From Artemisia argyi (lineage: Eukaryota > Streptophyta > Magnoliopsida > Asterales > Asteraceae): a DNA stretch of 64,000 nucleotides. Under the pieces are notes generated by a model. It was given only the letters and a program-made list of their open reading frames with translations. It was not told the DNA's origin and ran no database searches. The stretch is taken from NCBI GenBank assembly GCA_030686995.1, contig CM060697.1:99462147-99526146 (forward strand), written 5' to 3'. This document shows positions 20,510-34,344 of the stretch, in pieces; within the stretch, counting starts at the first letter, position 1; each line of letters opens with the position of its first letter. The position numbers and the translations under genes are program-made.

Positions 20510-23500
20510 TGTCACAACTCATCATTTCAGGTCATTTTCCGAATTTTGGAAAAACACTATTCATCAAACACTATTCATCAGTTTACTATTCATCATTTTT
20601 TGTGTCAGTTTGACATTCTGAGAAACATTTGAGAATTTCACTATTCACTAAACACTATTCATTGCCGGAAAAGTTTTCACTATTCACTTGCATTAATCAT
20701 TTCATCGTAAATTTAGTTTACAGGTATTTAAATTCGTGTAACCGTATTGGTTTAGGTGCGAATTCATTTCATTATCAGTAAGGACACTGCATACGGACTG
20801 GAGACAGTCTGCATATCATCAGTAGGTCATTTACATGTTATACCACTCTTAGGATTTTCAAATTGACATATTTGATACATTTAACGTTTTTCTTATAATT
20901 ATTTATAATAAACGTTAACACCCGATTTATAAACACGACGAATATATCTAAATATTCCCACAATGGTCTCGACATATTTTTATATCCATTTTATCATCAT
21001 AAAAGTTATAATATTCATTTACCCAGTACTTTGAAAATTTATTTTATTTATAACGTAAGCTTATGAATATTATGACGGTTTTCGTGAAAACTAAACAATA
21101 ATCACCCGAACACTCAGTAATTGTACCCAACATATTTTTATCATTATTATGACTTTATTTTGTCCCGGTTAACTTTGTTAACATTTATTTCTATCAAACC
21201 CTGTACCCGATTATAACTAAAAACACTAAATTACACCAAATTCTTCACTAGTTTTCTAACTAAATCCCAAGTACCCCTACCCCCCCCCCCCTCATCCACA
21301 TGAAATCAGCCCCTAAAGTCCACTCCTAGGCAAAATTCTTACATTTTTAACCCATGGCATTAATCTGTACATATAATACATTATACTTATAACTACTTAA
21401 TTACAAAAACCACAAAAACATTATACATAACAAAATCAAGAATCAAAAAGTATCATCTCTTCATCCTCATCTTCAAACCCACGACCCTAACTAAAAACCA
21501 TGATCAAGTGAAGTTTTTCCGAAAGTTAAAGCATCAAAGTTGTTCATTTTGCTTGCCTAATCAAGAATCATACCTCAAAAACACAAGTAATCCAAGGTTT
21601 CTAATCACCTCATCATCTATTATTTCAAAGTGAGTATTCAAATTTATTTTCATGTTTTCATCTAATTAACACATGTATCTTATAGTATTCATGCTTAATT
21701 TCATGCACAAACTAGTTATACCACTTTATTTTTGAAGACTTTTGAAACATACAAACCCTAGAATTGGTTTTAGGTGTTCCTTTGTTAAATTAACTTGTTT
21801 ACTAGTCATTAGGAACCCATGGCACCTTAAGAAGGTGTATGGTAAGAATAGATTAGCTTTGTGAAGTTTGCAAGAGTTTTGGTTGATGTAGAAACTAGTT
21901 TTGAACCTTGGAAATGGATTTGTAACAAGTAAATATAACTACTATCCCATTTTGTTAAATTCTGGAAAATCAGTAAATACAAAGGAAACTTTGGCAAAAT
22001 TTTTAGAAAATACTTTCAAAAACGAATCTGTAGGCGAAAGAACGGATTAAAAAGAGTTTATAACGAAGAAGTTATGATTTTTGCAAGTTTATTGACGAAA
22101 ACTATTTTCCGGAAAAATACATGCTGTTGGACATTTTTCGTCGGACAAAAAGAGGCTCTAGACGTAACCCGGAGGAGCCAAGCTTTCCAAAATATATTAC
22201 TACATACTAAGACGTAACCGTGGATATAAAGAACAAGTAAAATGGACTTATAACGACAAAGATATTCACGTTTGAATATCGGCAAAACTCATTTTAGTTT
22301 GACAGCTTTTATAAATATTAACACTAAAACTACGTAGTAGTAACTCTAGATTTCTAGAAATAATACCAAGTACCCAATTTTATAACTAATGAAGTATTAG
22401 TTATTACAAGTATATTTTTATTACTACAAGGCGTTATTTCAAGGATTTCAACCCGAGGATTTCAACACTAACATGGAAACATACGGTATATATATAAGTA
22501 TATATATTGTAACTAGCTTTATTTTTCTAATAGCCATATTTTTCCTAAGTCTTGGAAAATGTATATTTTTTATAACAACAAGTATTTTTCAAAGAGTAGA
22601 GTGGTATAGAAAACATGTGCATGGACATTCATAACATCATTTCATGATCTAAAGTAGATCGTTCATCATTCATATTAGGTTGCGGCTAGTGTGCGCGCCT
22701 TGTTTTTCAGCTCATTACATGTTCATGGTACCATCATATCAGGTGAGTCATAGCCTCACTTTTACTTGTTTAATGACTTTATAAACTCTTTGGGGGAGAT
22801 ACATGCTTCAATACTTTTTCTATGCCTTTATACGATTTGAATTACTTTTGGGGAAGAATACGCTGCTTTAACTATTTTTGTACAATGCCTAAGTATAAAT
22901 TTCTTACATTGCTTAAGTTGCCTTATTACCACATCTTGACAAGTTCCCTTTATTATCATGGACCGTTAATTAAAGTACGAGCGAGAGTGAGTCAATAGAT
23001 CTATTGAGGGTGACTCCTCCATTCGTGTTTGGGTTGCTCCAACGGAAATACGAATGCATTTCATGTCTAATATAGTACGAGTGTCTGGTAAACACTCATT
23101 TGGGGCAAATTTTAGTACGTCTAGCTTCGGGGTCATGAGCTTAAGAGCTAATGTGGGTTTCATTATTGAAATCTTAGTACTTTACTTTATACTTGGGCTA
23201 TTGTACATACAAAATTACTTATAAATTCCCGATTCTTTTTCATCACTATTACTACTGAATTACGATGCCTTTGCATCAAGTCTTATTACTGAAATACGAT
23301 GCCTTTGCATCAAGTCTTATTACAGAAATACGATGCCTTTGCATCAACTTCATTACTGAATTACGATGCTTTTGCACCAATCTTATTACTTTTGTTTACA
23401 CAAACCAAACTTATTACTTTTGGCAGTGGGTTGTAAACACACAGGTTACAAGTCTCTTATGGCGGGACTTGCAACTGAGTGGATTTACGATGCCTTTGCT

Positions 23501-23860
23501 GGGAAATCTTCATTCATATGCATAACATTCTTTTTCACATGACTCTATGAACTCACCAACCTTGTGTTGACACTTTAGCATGTATTTTCAGGTATTAAGC
23601 AATGGCACGCTACTGGAGGTTTTGGCAGGGCATGGCATGGTCATAGAAGACTCTGATTATTCATTTGGGGACCGTTTTAAACTATTTTAAGGGCCTACTT
23701 CCGCACTATTTTTAACAATGTAAATTCAACACTTTTGGTTTAACGATTTTATTCTAAATGATTGAAATGAAAGCCATTTTACACTTGTTTTGTAATACCA
23801 ATTGAGTTACACCCCAGCTACATGTATGCTTCCGCTGGACCCGATTTTGGGGGTGTCACA
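20510..23860 (+). repeat. 5' LTR of the chromovirus element
   Basis: 3351 bp with TG..CA ends. It contains a C run near 21282-21291, an array of four 34-bp repeats (23261-23395), the stem-loop at 23445-23475 and a short TA tract near 22487-22508 that is greatly expanded in the other LTR. Confidence 0.9.
23261..23395 (+). repeat. Four-copy 34-bp tandem array
   Basis: Each unit starts TACGATGCCTTTGCATCAA; the starts are at 23261, 23295, 23329 and 23362. GATGC and GCATC within each unit are inverted around CTTT. A single related copy (TTACGATGCCTTTGCTG) follows the stem-loop at about 23486, and element 5429-12112 has only that single copy. The array is repeated in the 3' LTR at about 29359-29490. 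Confidence 0.85.
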
Positions 23861-23863
23861 GAT

Positions 23864-23875
23864 TGGTACCAGCGC
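23864..23875 (+). other. Primer binding site
   Basis: TGGTACCAGCGC three bases after the 5' LTR, an initiator-Met-type site with two changes from TGGTATCAGAGC. Confidence 0.7.
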
Positions 23876-24628
23876 TTTGGCTATAGCGAACTAAGTGTTT
23901 TTAAAACCTAGACTATAGCTACTTTCAAGAAAACTTAACCCTATGACCGTCACGTGCCTGCCTGCCAAGCTGAAGCCTCATTTGTGGTTAGTTGCTGACA
24001 TAGGTGATGAGATTTGTGTCTCATTATCTGATATATTATATTCATTTATTATAGTTGATTTCTATAATTGTCTTTCATTTATGCATGTTCACGTATCGTA
24101 TATGTCACCGCATTATGTTTTCCCTTGCATAGTTTCATCATTTGACCTCGAGTTTGGTCACCTGCCTTAGTCTTTCTGAACGTCTTGGTCTTTGTGAAGG
24201 ACATAGTCTTAGTATAACTGAGCTGAGTATTTCAAAATTCATGGAACCTCGGTGGAATATAGACTAGTCATCTATATTCAACTCAGGATAGTGGGACATA
24301 GGCTGACTACCTATATCCGACTCAGAAATGAATTTTGTAACACTGAGAATGGTTATAATAAAATTCTGTCTGGATTGAATCCTTTACTCATTTTCCAAAT
24401 GTTTCATGCATGTGTGTGTATACCCTCATTGTCAGAACATTCATACTTTTCATCACCTTGTGAACCGCCACTTGGAAGCACGTCAACTGGTCATTTAATT
24501 TCATGAACATTTACGTCTATGCACAATACACTTACATCACAGTATTTTCTTTTATCACAATCTCATTTTGTCGCAGTTGTCACAGTCTCTTCCCTTCTCA
24601 CCATCACTATCATTTCCTTTCCCCATCC

Positions 24629-24749
<121 letters not shown>

Positions 24750-25689
24750 GCTGACACTTTATGGATTCCTATGCCACTCATCGCACACTACTCCCTATAG
24801 TGATAAGTGGATATTATTAATGACCTCCATAGGAAAGACTTTCCATACCATCTATAAGGAGGATCCCTCGGTACATTAAGACCATTCAAAACTCAACAGA
24901 AATATCAAGATATCGCAAAACTATTCGAACCACTATCATTGGCCTGGTTACCAAAAATTCTATCATCTAGAAAGTATTGGCTTGACTGAATTACAGGATT
25001 AGTTTCGATACGAGTGCTCACTAAGCCACACTATAGAGATAAATCCAACCTCTTAACCGAGACTATAGATTGAACATGTCCTCATCAATAGACTTTATCC
25101 AAACATGTTAGACACCTATGCCTTTGTGCAGACATACATACCTGACTATTTTATCCTCTTAATACTTTCACATTTAAATGGATTTTTCTCCAAACTACAT
25201 TTATACAAAACATATATCTTGTAAGCAATACTTTTCTAAGGCACTTATTTTGATAAGCAAATTTCTTTTGGTTAATCCTTTACAAAACAATTGAATTGTT
25301 AGGAAATTTTAAACATCGATCTTTGGTAAACCATATTATCCACCTTATATTGAAAACTGTCCTATCTTGCATAACTATTAAATTTTGAAACATCAAGAAA
25401 AATGTTACTTGGAAAGCTGTTTGCTTAAACTTGTAGATTTATTTATTTAGGGAAGGTTTATGAACAAAACACAATCTCAAAACAAACCTTGAAAAATCAA
25501 TCACTATATTACATCACTTATACATCTTGAGTTTTGCGAATTGACGACATAGAGCTTGGGGAAAATCATAGTAATGGAGACTAAACACCGTAGGTAGAGA
25601 GAGACTCAATTCATGACATCCTGCGGAGGATCACAACCTTATCCTAATCTATTATTTTCAACAACATCCCTTTGAAGGACTTAACCTTG

Positions 25690-26470
25690 TAAGTTTTCTA
25701 CAAGATTCATGATATCCATTTCAATTATTTCTATTAGAGGAATTTAATTCACCTCAAACATCTAGCGATTACATTAAGATTTCTTTGGAACCACACCACC
25801 TATCATCTGCAGACCAATGGTCAGAATTAGAGAACGATTCAAATATAGGGAGATATGCTCAAAGCATGAGTGATTGACTCAAGAAATGGTTGGACTAACC
25901 AATTACCATAAATCAAATTCAGTTGCAACTATAGTTATCGCGCGAGCGTAGAGACTATACCATTTGAGGCACTCTATGGTCGAAGTGCCAACATTCATTG
26001 ACGGATCGAAATTTGGAAAAGCCCAACTCACTAGTCTAGTAAGTATTCATGAAATAACCAGGAACTTCCCACAAATCAAGAATCATTTACAAGTTCGATA
26101 AAGTTGTAAACCATTAAAACTTCAAGTTGATAAGCAGAGTTATACAGAAAGTTCTGCTTAGGAAAGGCATGATACCATTCAGAAAACTTGGAAAGTTAAA
26201 CCCGATATACACTGGACCATGTAATATTTCAAACAGAGTAGGCTTAGTGGCCATCAGACTTGAGCCTTGTTAGAGAACAACAGGACTACACAACCATGTA
26301 TTATCATCTTTTCAGATTAGTCACTCATAATCCCATTTGGAAAGGAATCCAACCCAAAGTCAAACATAAACCTTGCAGGAGAACAAGTAGAAATCATGGA
26401 CAGTTAGGTCAAACAGTTGAAGCAGAGTCGAATTCCTATCGTTAGAGTTCGCTGGAATTCTCGAATATCA
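25690..26470 (+). pseudogene. Decayed gypsy integrase and C-terminal domain
   Basis: Shifting frames give the standard gypsy integrase sequence in order: a YHLQTNGQ block with an in-frame stop (25801 on), RTIQ and DMLKA, then PFEALYGRSA (about 25955-25990), then GKLNPIYTGP and RVGLVAIRLE (about 26185-26265), and finally KQSRIPIVRVRWNSR (about 26420-26461), which matches the region joining integrase to the chromodomain in Tekay-type chromoviruses. Many stops and indels show it is dead. Reverse transcriptase and most of gag are not recognisable between 23876 and 25690; that stretch holds only the TA tract and low-similarity DNA. Confidence 0.75.
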
Positions 26471-26547
26471 TCACCTTTTCACATATATGTTTTCAGAAAC
26501 CAACATAAACTGAACTTCGGGACGAAGTTCCTTTTAGAGGGGAAGAC

Positions 26548-28515
26548 TGTCACAACTCACCATTTCAGGTCATTTCAGGTCATTTCCCGAACTTTGGAAA
26601 AACACTATTCATCAAAACACTATTCATCAGTTTACTATTCATCATTTTTTGTGTCAGTTTGACATTCTGAGAAACATTTGAGAATTTTACTATTCACTAA
26701 ACACTATTCATTGCCGGAAAAGTTTTCACTATTCACTTGCATTACTCATTTCATCGTAAATTTAGTTTACGAGTATTTAAATTCGTGTAACCGTATTGGT
26801 TTAGGTGCGAATTCATTTCATTATCAGTAAGGACACTGCATACGGACTGGAGACAGTCTGCATATCATCAGTAGGTCATTTACATGTTATACCACTCTTA
26901 GGATTTTCAAATTGACATATTTGATACATTTAACGTTTTTCTTATAATTATTTATAATAAACGTTAACACCCGATTTATAAACACGACGAATATATCTAA
27001 ATATTCCCACAATGGTCTCGACATATTTTTATATCCATTTTATCATCATAAAAGTTATAATATTCATTTACCCAGTACTTTGAAAATTTATTTTATTTAT
27101 AACGTAAGCTTATGAATATTATGACGGTTTTCGTGAAAACTAAACAATAATCACCCGAACACTCAGTAATTGTACCCAACATATTTTTATCATTATTATG
27201 ACTTTATTTTGTCCCGGTTAACTTTGTTAACATTTATTTCTATCAAACCATGTACCCGATTATAACTAAAAACACTAAATTACACCAAATTCTTCACTAG
27301 TTTTCTAAATAAATCCCAAGTACCCCTACCCCCCCCCCCCTCATCCACATGAAATCAGCCCCTAAAGTCCTCTCCTAGGCAAAATTCTTACATTTTTAAC
27401 CCATGGCATTAATGTGTACATATAATACATTATACTTATAACTACTTAATTACAAAAACCACAAAAACATTATACATAACAAAATCAAGAATCAAAAAGT
27501 ATCATCTCTTCATCCTCATCTTCAAACCCACGACCCTGACTAAAAACCATGATCAAGTGAAGTTTTTTCAAAAGTTAAAGCATCAAAGTTGTTCATTTTG
27601 CTTGCCTAATCAAGAATCATACCTCAAAAACACAAGTAATCCAAGGTTTCTAATCACCTCATCATCTATTATTTCAAAGTGAGTATTCAAATTTATTTTC
27701 ATGTTTTCATCTAATTAACACATGTATCTTATAGTATTCATGCTTAATTTCATGCACAAACTAGTTATACCACTTTATTTTTGAAGACTTTTGAAACATA
27801 CAAACCCTAGAATTGGTTTTAGGTGTTCCTTTGTTAAATTAACTTGTTTACTAGTCATTAGGAACCCATGGCACCCTAAGAAGGTGTATGGTAAGAATAG
27901 ATTAGCTTTGTGAAGTTTGCAAGAGTTTTGGTTGATGTAGAAACTAGTTTTGAACCTTGGAAATGGATTTGTAACAAGTAAATATAACTACTGTCCCATT
28001 TTGTTAAATTCTGGAAAATCAGTAAATACAAAGGAAACTTTGGCAAAATTTTTAGAAAATACTTTCAAAAACGAATCCGTAGGCGAAAGAACGGATTAAA
28101 AAGAGTTTATAACGAAGAAGTTATGATTTTTGCAAGTTTATTGACGAAAACTATTTTCCGGAAAAATACATGCTGTTGGACGTTTTTCGTCGGACAAAAA
28201 GAGGCTCTAGACGTAACCCGGAGGAGCCAAGCTTTCCAAAATATATTACTACATACTAAGACGTAACCGTGGATATAAAGAACAAGTAAAATGGACTTAT
28301 AACGACAAAGATATTCACGTTTGAATATCGGCAAAACTCATTTTAGTTTGACAGCTTTAATAAATATTAACACTAAAACTACGTAGTAACTCTAGATTTC
28401 TAGAAATAATACCAAGTACCCAATTTTATAACTAATGAAGTATTAGTTATTACAAGTATATTTTTATCACTACAAGGCGTTATTTCAAGGATTTCAACAC
28501 TAACATGGAAACATA

Positions 28516-28596
<81 letters not shown>

Positions 28597-29958
28597 TATA
28601 TATATTGCAACTAGCTTTATTTTTCTAATAGCCATATTTTTCCTAAGTCTTGGAAAATGTATATTTTTTATAACAACAAGTATTTTTCAAAGAGTAAAGT
28701 GGTATAGAAAACATGTGCATGGACATTCATAACATCATTTCATGATCTAAAGTAGATCGTTCATTATTCATATTAGGTTGCGGCTAGTGTGCGCGCCTTG
28801 TTTTTCAGCTCATTACATGTTCATGGTACCATCATATCAGGTGAGTCATAGCCCCACTTTTACTTGTTTAATGACTTTATAAACTCTTTGGGGGAGATAC
28901 ATGCTTCAATACTTTTTCTATGCCTTTATACGATTTGAATTACTTTTGGGGAAGAATACGCTGCTTTAACTATTTTTGTACAATGCCAAAGTATAAATTT
29001 CTTACATTGCTTAAGTTGTCTTATTACCACGTCTTGACAAGTCCCCTTTATTATCATGGACCGTTAATTAAAGTACGAGCGAGAGTGAGTCAATAGATCT
29101 ATTGAGGGTGACTCCTCCATTCGTGTTTGGGTTGCTCCAACAGAATTACGAATGCATTTCATGTCTAATATAGTACGAGTGTCTGGTAAACACTCATTTG
29201 GGGCAAATTTTAGTACGTCTAGCTTTGGGGTCATGAGCTTAAGAGCTAATGTGGGTTTCGTTATTGAAATCTTAGTACTTTACTTTATACTTGGGCTATT
29301 GTACATACAAAATTACTTATAAATTCCCGATTCTTTTTCATCACTATTACTACTTAATTACGATGCCTTTGCATCAAGTCTTATTACTGAAATACGATGC
29401 CTTTGCATCAAGTCTTATTACAGAAATACGATGCCTTTGCATCAACTTCATTACTGAATTACGATGCTTTTGCACCAATCTTATTACTTTTGTTTACACA
29501 AACCAAACTTATTACTTTTGGCAGTGGGTTGTAAACACACAGGTTACAAGTCTCTTATGGCGGGACTTGCAACTTAGTGGATTTACGATGCCTTTGCTGG
29601 AAAATCTTCATTCATATGCATAACATTCTTTTTCACAAGACTCTATGAACTCACCAACCTCGTGTTGACACTTTAGCATGTATTTTCAGGTATTAAGCAA
29701 TGGCACGCAACTGGAGGTTTTGGCAGGGCATGGCATGGTCATAGAAGACTCTGATTATTCATTTGGGGACCGTTTTAAACTATTTTAAGGGCCTACTTCC
29801 GCACTATTTTTAACAATGTAAATTCAACACTTTTGGTTTAACGATTTTATTCTAAATGATTGAAATGAAAGCCATTTTACACTTGTTTTGTAATACCAAT
29901 TGAGTTACACCCCAGCTACATGTATGCTTCCGCTGGACCCGATTTTGGGGGTGTGACA
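26548..29958 (+). repeat. 3' LTR of the chromovirus element
   Basis: 3411 bp copy of 20510-23860. It has a 10-bp local duplication near its start (TTTCAGGTCATTTCAGGTCA), a TA tract at 28518-28594 absent from the 5' copy, and a short deletion around 28490. It is followed by ATGCC. Confidence 0.9.
28518..28594. repeat. (TA)n microsatellite in the 3' LTR
   Basis: About 77 bp of TA dinucleotide where the 5' LTR has only a few repeats. The expansion therefore happened after insertion, or during the last reverse transcription. Confidence 0.95.
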
Positions 29959-30045
29959 ATGCCACTCTTAAAAATTCCTCAAGTCGTAAAATTAGGGAAA
30001 AATTAACAATTATTCACAATATTTAACTAAAAAAATAGTAATTAG

Positions 30046-30774
30046 TGTAAGAGTTTGACAATCAAAGTACACAAATATGGGAAGCTAGGATCAAGTATAA
30101 CACATACATAGATTAACTAAAACACAAAAAGCAACGTACCCGATGCACTTCAATAAATCTTGAATCTTGTGTAAACTAGATCAATGATAAACCCCTTACC
30201 GTTTTTGTTTATCGATCTCTTGATAATTACTATAGTGAGTAATTACCTCGTTCTTGTACACACAAACTAATACCGAATTAAAGTGATTGCAAGATTAAAC
30301 ACAAGTAATATTTTTGCTTATGAGAAATTCGATCCAACCCTAGGGTTTAGGGATTCGATCGACCAAGGAAGAAAACAAGGAGAAGAGAAAACTTTAGGGT
30401 ATTGTGTGTGCACAAAAGGTGAGAAACAATTGACCCTTGGATTTGTATATATACTAGAAGATATCTTGGAGACCAACCAAGGCATGGATCGACCCTAATG
30501 GGTTTAGGTCGACCGGCCATACACCCACAAGGGTGTTTCGGATCCTTCTTGTCTTCCAAATTACATTCTAGTCCTTTTCCTTAATATTTAACGATAGTTA
30601 GTCCATACGTTTAATCACTAACGATCATTAGTCCTTATACTTGTGTTATTAATAAATATACATAACAATTAATATTTATTAATCTTTAATTCTCGTTTGT
30701 AATGTGTGCAATCCCGAGGTCACGGGTTCGATACTAGTCATTTACTAATTAATATTTATACGTAACTTTTAACA
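30046..30774 (-). repeat. 3' LTR of the Angela-like element
   Basis: 729 bp. In plus orientation it starts TGTAAGAG and ends TTTTAACA. A TATATATA box is at about 30446-30453 on the minus strand. Near 30709-30735 is a tRNA-like T-arm (GAGGTCACGGGTTCGATAC), shared with the other LTR. Confidence 0.9.
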
Positions 30775-31530
30775 GCTCCCACTCGTATATCTATTAATAG
30801 TAAAATGACATTGGTTGGCGTCTTGCAACACTCCAATGCCCCCAGCACGACTCGAGCTAGGTTTCCTGGAAAACCTTTAATGATTCATCATTATAATTAT
30901 CCTTTTGTTTCTAATACTACATTTAATAAAGATGTGAGATTCTTTATTAATATTCTGTTTCTCGTCTCTTTATGATAGAACAAAATTACCAAAACATCTG
31001 AAAGTATTCCAGATAGTCTTTGGGCGTGGCCACGCAAATATTTTGTCAACCCTACGAGGGGCCCAGTAGTATTAACTTCTGAACAAATCAGAAGGAACAA
31101 ATTATCTCTTGACTACAAGAATAACTCATGAACTTTGCAATACTTCTGAAAACAACCCTTATAACTTCCAATTATGGTAAGCGGTAGATTGCTCCACAAA
31201 AATGCACTACATCCATGACACTTATCTGGTATCTCAAGTCTGAGGATAACTTTAAATATGATTCTCACAAAAGATTTTAAATCATGTGAAATTGGTATGA
31301 CTACGCATCAATATACTTTCACGTATATCCTGAACCAATACTCAAAATTGTCTTAGTTTAATGATATTCTCATACCATTAATCGACAACGGACAATTTAG
31401 AATAATAATTTATTCATGGATCTTAAACATGCAAATATAGGATATATTATTAAGACAATGAATAAATAAACATAAACAATATTTTATTTCATTAAAATAA
31501 TAATTGTACATTACATACCTTATCCAAATA
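30775..31530 (-). other. 3' non-coding region of the Angela-like element
   Basis: About 750 bp between the pol stop and the 3' LTR, ending in the polypurine tract (minus GAGTGGGAGC). No gene was seen in it. Confidence 0.6.
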
Positions 31531-34344
31531 CTAATCACAAATGGGCATGAAACTTTCAGCTAATTTAAGTCCTATTCCTTCAGCATGCTTGTAAAGCTTT
31601 GTGCCAGGTAAAGGCTTTGTAAATTGATCTACTAAGTTTTCATCTGTGTGAACTTTGAGCATTTCGATTTCACCTATTTCGACTTGTTCTCGAACATAGT
31701 GATGCTTAATCGGGAAATGTCTGGTGCCTTTCATGATTCCAGGTTCATTGACAAATGTAATTGCAGCTGAATTGTCGCAATACATTTTTATAGGTCGTTG
31801 AATCGAAGGCATAACCCCAAGCCCTGAAACAAACTTCCTAATCCAAACAGCTTCCATTGCAGCTTCTGAAGCAGCTATATACCTACTTTCTATAGCAGAC
31901 ATCGCTAGTACACTCTGCTTTCTGCTCCTCCAATCCACAGCTCCTCCATTAATGACAAAGACATATCCCGTCTGACACTTCGTATCATCTTTATCACCTT
32001 TCCAAGAAGCATCGCAGTAACCTGTAACATCAAGTTCTGCAGATGGAGTACCCCCATAAACTAAGAACATCTCTTTAGTAGCCCTAAGGTACTTAAGAAT
32101 ATTCTTAACAGCTGTCCAGTGTTTTTCACCTGGATTCTGCTGATATCGACTGGTTAAGTTCTGAGCAAACGCCACATCAGGCCTTGTGCTTTTCACCGCA
32201 TACATAATAGATCCCACAGCTGAAGCATAAGGGACTCTCTTCATGCGTTGCACCTCTTCAGATGTTGATGCACAAACTTTCTCGCTCAAGCCATGTTGCT
32301 CTTGCATCGGCAAATATCCCTTCTTGGAATTTTGCATATTGAATCTCTTCAATATTTTATCAATGTAAGCACTTTGGCTTAATCCAATTAATCGCTGAGA
32401 TCTATCTCTATATATCTTGATTCCCAGAATAAATGCAGCTTCCCCTAAATCTTTCATAGAAAAGCAACTTCCAAGATATGCCTTAACCTTTTGCAAACTT
32501 AGGATGTCATTTCCCATGATCAATATGTCATCAACATATAAAATAAGGAAAATTACATTACTCCCACTAGCTTTGTGATATACACATGGCTCATCAAGAT
32601 TTTGAGTGAATCCATACTTTTTAATCTCACTATCAAAACTTTTATTCCATTGTCATGATGCTTGCTTCAATCAATAAATGGGTCTTTTAAGCTTGCATAC
32701 ACAATTTGGGAATTGTGGATTCACAAACCCCTCAGGCTGCGCCATATAGATGTCTTCATCTAGGCGACCATTTAAGAAGGCGGTTTTGACATCCATCTGC
32801 CAAATCTCATAGTCATAATAAGCAGCTATGGCTATAAGAATCCTAATAGCCCTAATGTCAGCTACAGGAGAAAAGGTCTCCTCATAGTCAACACCAAAAG
32901 TTTGAGTATAGCCTTTAGCTACCAAACGGGCTTTATAGGTGTGTACAATGCCATCAATATCAATCTTTTTCTTGTAGAGCCATTTACTCCCAACTAACTT
33001 GGCACCCGGAGGTAGGTCTACTTCTTCCCAGACTTCATTGTCTTCCATGGATTGCATTTCCCCATTCATAGCAGCCTGCCATTTTTCCTTTTCAGGACTA
33101 TTCATGGCAGCTTTATAACTTGTAGGTTCATCAAGATACCCTATCAAGTTATCATCACACTCCATGTTAAGACATAGACGTGTTGGTGCTTTCACAAGTC
33201 TAGTTGACCTACGAATGGGAACCACTTCAACTTCAGGTGGATGACCTAAACTTTCAGGTTCCACAGGAAGTTGGCTAGTGTTTTCAGAAGGTTCTACATC
33301 TTCATGATCGTCTTCCAGATCATATACTCTCCCACTGAATTCTTGAGATATGAGCTCCTTTTCCAAGAAGTCTCCATACCTTGCAACAAAAACTTTGTTT
33401 TCAGTTGGGTAATAAAAGTAGTAACCCATAGTTTCCTTAGGGTATCCTACGAAGGTGCACTTCATAGATCTTTGTTGGAGTTTGTCTGCTGAGTCACGTT
33501 TAACATACGCCTCACAACCCCAGACCTTAAGATAAGACAAGTTAGGAGCTTTTCCAGTCCATAACTCATATGGAGTCTTATCAACCTTCTTTGTTGGAAC
33601 CATATTAAGAATGTGAACCGCAGATTCCAAGGCATAATCCCAAAACGAGTAAGGAAGAGTTGTTAGATTAAACATAGATCGTATCATATCTTGCAACGTA
33701 CGATTCCTTCTCTCAGATACACCATTTTGTTGTGGAGTATATGGAGAAGTAAGGTGCTGGACAATTCCCTCCTTTGCTAAGTAATCTATGAACTCCTGAC
33801 TCAGGTATTCACCACCTCTATCGGATCGAAGAGCTTTAATCTTCTTTCCAAGTTGCAACTCTACTTCTGCTTTAAACACTTTGAATGTTTCAAACACCTC
33901 ATGTTTAGGTTTAAGTAAATAAACATAACCATAATGACTGTAATCATCCGTAAATGTTAAGAAGTAACTAGCACCTCTCCTTGATACATGTCTAAGTGGT
34001 CCACATACATCTGTGTGAATAAGACCAAGTAGATCATTAGCCCTCTCAATCCTATTTTTAAAGGGTTTCTTTGTCATCTTCCCAGCAATGCAAGATTCGC
34101 ACTTATCAAATGATTCATCATTGATCTTTTCTAAAAGCCCAACATGTTGCAGCTTTTTCATGCGAGCCTTGCCAATGTGAGTAAGTCTACAATGCCAAAG
34201 ATAAGACGAATCCAGACCTTTCTTGATTCTCTTATTATTGATGCTATACATTGAATTATTTTTAACAAAAGCATTATCATTATCATTCATATCAATTTCA
34301 AACACACCATTCACAGCAATAGCATTAAAATAAAAAAACACCAT
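31531..34344 (-). pseudogene. copia pol (integrase, reverse transcriptase, RNase H) with two stops
   Basis: One continuous frame of about 938 codons apart from two TGA codons. Integrase comes first: the HHCC finger (WHCRLTHIGKARMKKL, CESCIAGK), then the catalytic acids in HTDVCGP, LRSDRGGEY and GVSERRNR. The linker holds IRRSTRLVKAP. Reverse transcriptase follows with KARLVAKGYTQ, QMDVKTAFLNG and YVDDILIMGND (near 32515-32550), then RNase H with TGYCDASW, AIESRYIAASEA and CDNSAAI, ending near ADQFTKPL-type sequence (LVDQFTKPLPG). The TGA at 32671-32673 replaces the Gly and that at 32653-32655 replaces the Arg in the usual IYGLKQASRQWN motif. The Arg loss is a simple CGA to TGA change. The frame is shifted by one from gag at an A/T run near 34334-34340. 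Confidence 0.9.

Noticed and set aside
20324..20515. 63-codon minus-strand ORF that could be a host exon
   Set aside because: Its start lies in the target duplication and LTR edge, and no motif was recognised. It could be chance.
22058..22285. 75-codon minus-strand ORF, identical at 28107-28334
   Set aside because: Inside both LTRs of the chromovirus element on the antisense strand; no recognised family. Identity reflects LTR duplication.
23261..23395. Regularly spaced repeats resembling a CRISPR array
   Set aside because: The units are directly adjacent with no unique spacers, only four copies, and sit in a plant LTR.
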